The notes beneath the pieces were generated by a model. The model was not told the origin of the DNA. It was given only the letters and a program-made list of their open reading frames with translations, and did no database searches. The translations under genes and the position numbers were made by a program. Below, in pieces: positions 62,815-64,000 of a stretch of 64,000 bases of DNA (its first letter is position 1; the number at the start of each line of letters is the position of its first letter). The stretch is from Maribellus sp. YY47 (lineage in GTDB: Bacteria; Bacteroidota; Bacteroidia; Bacteroidales; Prolixibacteraceae): the NCBI RefSeq assembly GCF_023111095.1, contig NZ_JALGYW010000007.1:124001-188000 (forward strand), written 5' to 3'.

Positions 62815-63579
62815 ATGAAACCATTTATTCTGGAACAAACCAACTGGAAACAAATCAAAAACACCCAATACGATATCGCCATATTGCCCTGGGGCGCTAC
62901 CGAGCCGCACAACTATCACCTGCCTTATGGTACCGACTCGCTGGAAACCAGCAAAGTTTCGCAGGAGTCGGCAGCCAAAGCCTGGGCAAACGGAACAAAA
63001 GTTATGGTACTACCGGTTATTCCGCTGGGCAGCCAGAATCCCGGGCAGATCGATATGCCGTTTTGTTTGCATACGCCGCCTTCTACCCAGCTGATGATAT
63101 TAAAAGACATCGTAAGAGCACTCAACCGTCAGGGAATAAAAAAACTGGTGATTATTAACGGACACGGAGGCAACGATTTCAAGCCGATGATTCGCGAACT
63201 TTTGCCCCAATTCCCCGAAATGTTTCTTTCGCTGGTCGAATGGTTCAAAATCACAACCAGCGTTAACTATTTTGAAGAAGCCGGAGATCATGCCGACGAA
63301 ATGGAAACCAGTGTTGTAATGCATTATTACCCCGAACTGGTACTGCCGCTCGACGAAGCCGGGGAAGGAACAGCCAAAAAGCATAAACTAAAAGCTTTCC
63401 GCGAAAAAACCGCATGGTCACCCCGCCCCTGGGATAAAGTGACGGAAGACACCGGCATTGGAAACCCCAAAAAAGCTACGGCAGAAAAAGGAAAAAGGTT
63501 TGTGGAAGAAGTAACGAACAAAATTGCCGCCTACCTAACCGAATTGGCGCTTTGCGACGTTAACGACCTTTACGAATAG
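62815..63579 (+). CDS. Creatininase-family amidohydrolase
   Basis: A 254-aa cytosolic metalloenzyme that opens cyclic amide substrates. Metal-binding elements are visible: ILPWGATEPHNYHLPYGTD (Glu and His and Asp), IINGHGGND and DHADEMETS with the second Asp/Glu. It matches the creatininase fold in length. Substrate may be creatinine, a formamide or a riboflavin/F420 intermediate; no neighbour settles this. Confidence 0.87.
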   Translation: MKPFILEQTNWKQIKNTQYDIAILPWGATEPHNYHLPYGTDSLETSKVSQESAAKAWANGTKVMVLPVIPLGSQNPGQIDMPFCLHTPPSTQLMILKDIVRALNRQGIKKLVIINGHGGNDFKPMIRELLPQFPEMFLSLVEWFKITTSVNYFEEAGDHADEMETSVVMHYYPELVLPLDEAGEGTAKKHKLKAFREKTAWSPRPWDKVTEDTGIGNPKKATAEKGKRFVEEVTNKIAAYLTELALCDVNDLYE

Positions 63580-63770
63580 CCCACTTTGACTCTTTTAAAA
63601 TAAAAAGTTTGCAGTGTGTAATATTTATGCTGCAGGTGATACTTATGGGTGAAACCTGACCAGTATAAAACCTGATTTCTTCCGGCTAACCGCCAGTTAG
63701 AGAATTAATTTTGTATTTGTACGGTTCGAATAAACACGATAAATATCACTACAGAAAATGTAGGAAAAAT

Positions 63771-63778
63771 TATATTTG
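63771..63778 (+). promoter_or_regulatory. Promoter -7 box, S46 peptidase gene
   Basis: TATATTTG fits TAnnTTTG, 29 nt before ATG 63808. A second match, TAATTTTG, lies at 63704-63711. Confidence 0.5.
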
Positions 63779-63807
63779 CAAACTTTATTAAATTGAAACG
63801 ATTAACA

Positions 63808-64000
63808 ATGATTAGAAAAATTAAACTCCTGCTGCTACTCAGCGTATTTGCGATTGGCACCGCAGTGGCCGATGAAGGAATGTGGCTGCCCTCGCTCATT
63901 CACAAACTGAACATTAATACAATGCAGCAAATGGGTTGCGAGCTTAGCGCCGACGACATTTACAGCATCAACCATTCGAGCCTGAAAGATGCTATTGTGG
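63808..64000 (+). CDS. S46 family dipeptidyl peptidase (DPP7/DPP11-like), 5' part
   Basis: The frame from ATG 63808 runs to the window end without stop (64 codons). It has a signal peptide (MIRKIKLLLLLSVFAIGTAV) followed by ADEGMWLPSLIHKLNI and DIYSINHSSLKDAIV, the hallmark N-terminus of S46 exopeptidases, which remove dipeptides from oligopeptides in the periplasm of Bacteroidota. The conserved SSLKDAIV precedes the catalytic His region, which is outside the window. Specificity (DPP7 or DPP11 type) cannot be decided here. Confidence 0.88.
   Translation, partial: MIRKIKLLLLLSVFAIGTAVADEGMWLPSLIHKLNINTMQQMGCELSADDIYSINHSSLKDAIV

Overview
The window is chromosomal DNA of a Bacteroidota bacterium, most likely a marine or sediment member of class Bacteroidia. 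This rests on T9SS type A sorting domains on secreted proteins, many TAnnTTTG promoter -7 boxes in place of TATAAT, a DUF4837 lipoprotein, a DAHP synthase-chorismate mutase fusion, an S46 dipeptidyl peptidase and LytS/LytTR signalling. No marker in the window fixes a genus.

Left host block (1-30236). In order: a 5'-damaged cation:proton antiporter, an M14 carboxypeptidase, tyrA and DAHP synthase/chorismate mutase on the minus strand, two tandem T9SS-exported zinc proteases, a GH32 fructan hydrolase, a periplasmic thioredoxin, pepE, an envelope/isoprenoid cluster (M23 peptidase, dxr, rseP, tatA), a DUF4837 lipoprotein, metF and metH, an MFS transporter, a Tat-exported Gfo/Idh/MocA oxidoreductase and a two-domain FAD oxidoreductase. 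Ahead of tyrA lies a complete Phe/Tyr attenuator: promoter, 25-codon leader peptide with a run of eight Phe/Tyr codons, antiterminator segment and intrinsic terminator.

Integrative island (30237-54643, about 24.4 kb). An AT-richer element sits in the 3' half of a tRNA-Met(CAT) gene and is bounded by a 47-bp direct repeat. Its left part holds a tyrosine recombinase, an excisionase-like HTH protein, a replication-initiator-like protein, a Sak4-like ATPase and a DUF3871-like protein, with long non-coding stretches rich in hairpins. Its right part is cargo: a catalytically degenerate DnaQ-like protein, two copies of a small acidic protein family, an XRE regulator with two operators, lipoproteins, and a type I restriction-modification operon ordered hsdR-hsdS-abiC-PAD-hsdM. 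An intact-looking peptidylarginine/agmatine deiminase-family enzyme and a putative abortive-infection membrane protein are built in between hsdS and hsdM. A degenerate HepT-like protein and a truncated gene follow. I see no relaxase, conjugation or virion genes, so the island probably needs help to move between cells.

Right host block (54598-64000). The intact tRNA-Met, a second Gfo/Idh/MocA protein, an OsmC peroxidase, a LytS/LytTR pair, a secreted protein, a DEAD-box helicase, an outer-membrane barrel protein, a creatininase-family hydrolase, and the start of an S46 dipeptidyl peptidase cut by the window end.

The best candidates for something undescribed are the deiminase- and Abi-containing type I R-M operon and the Phe/Tyr attenuator.
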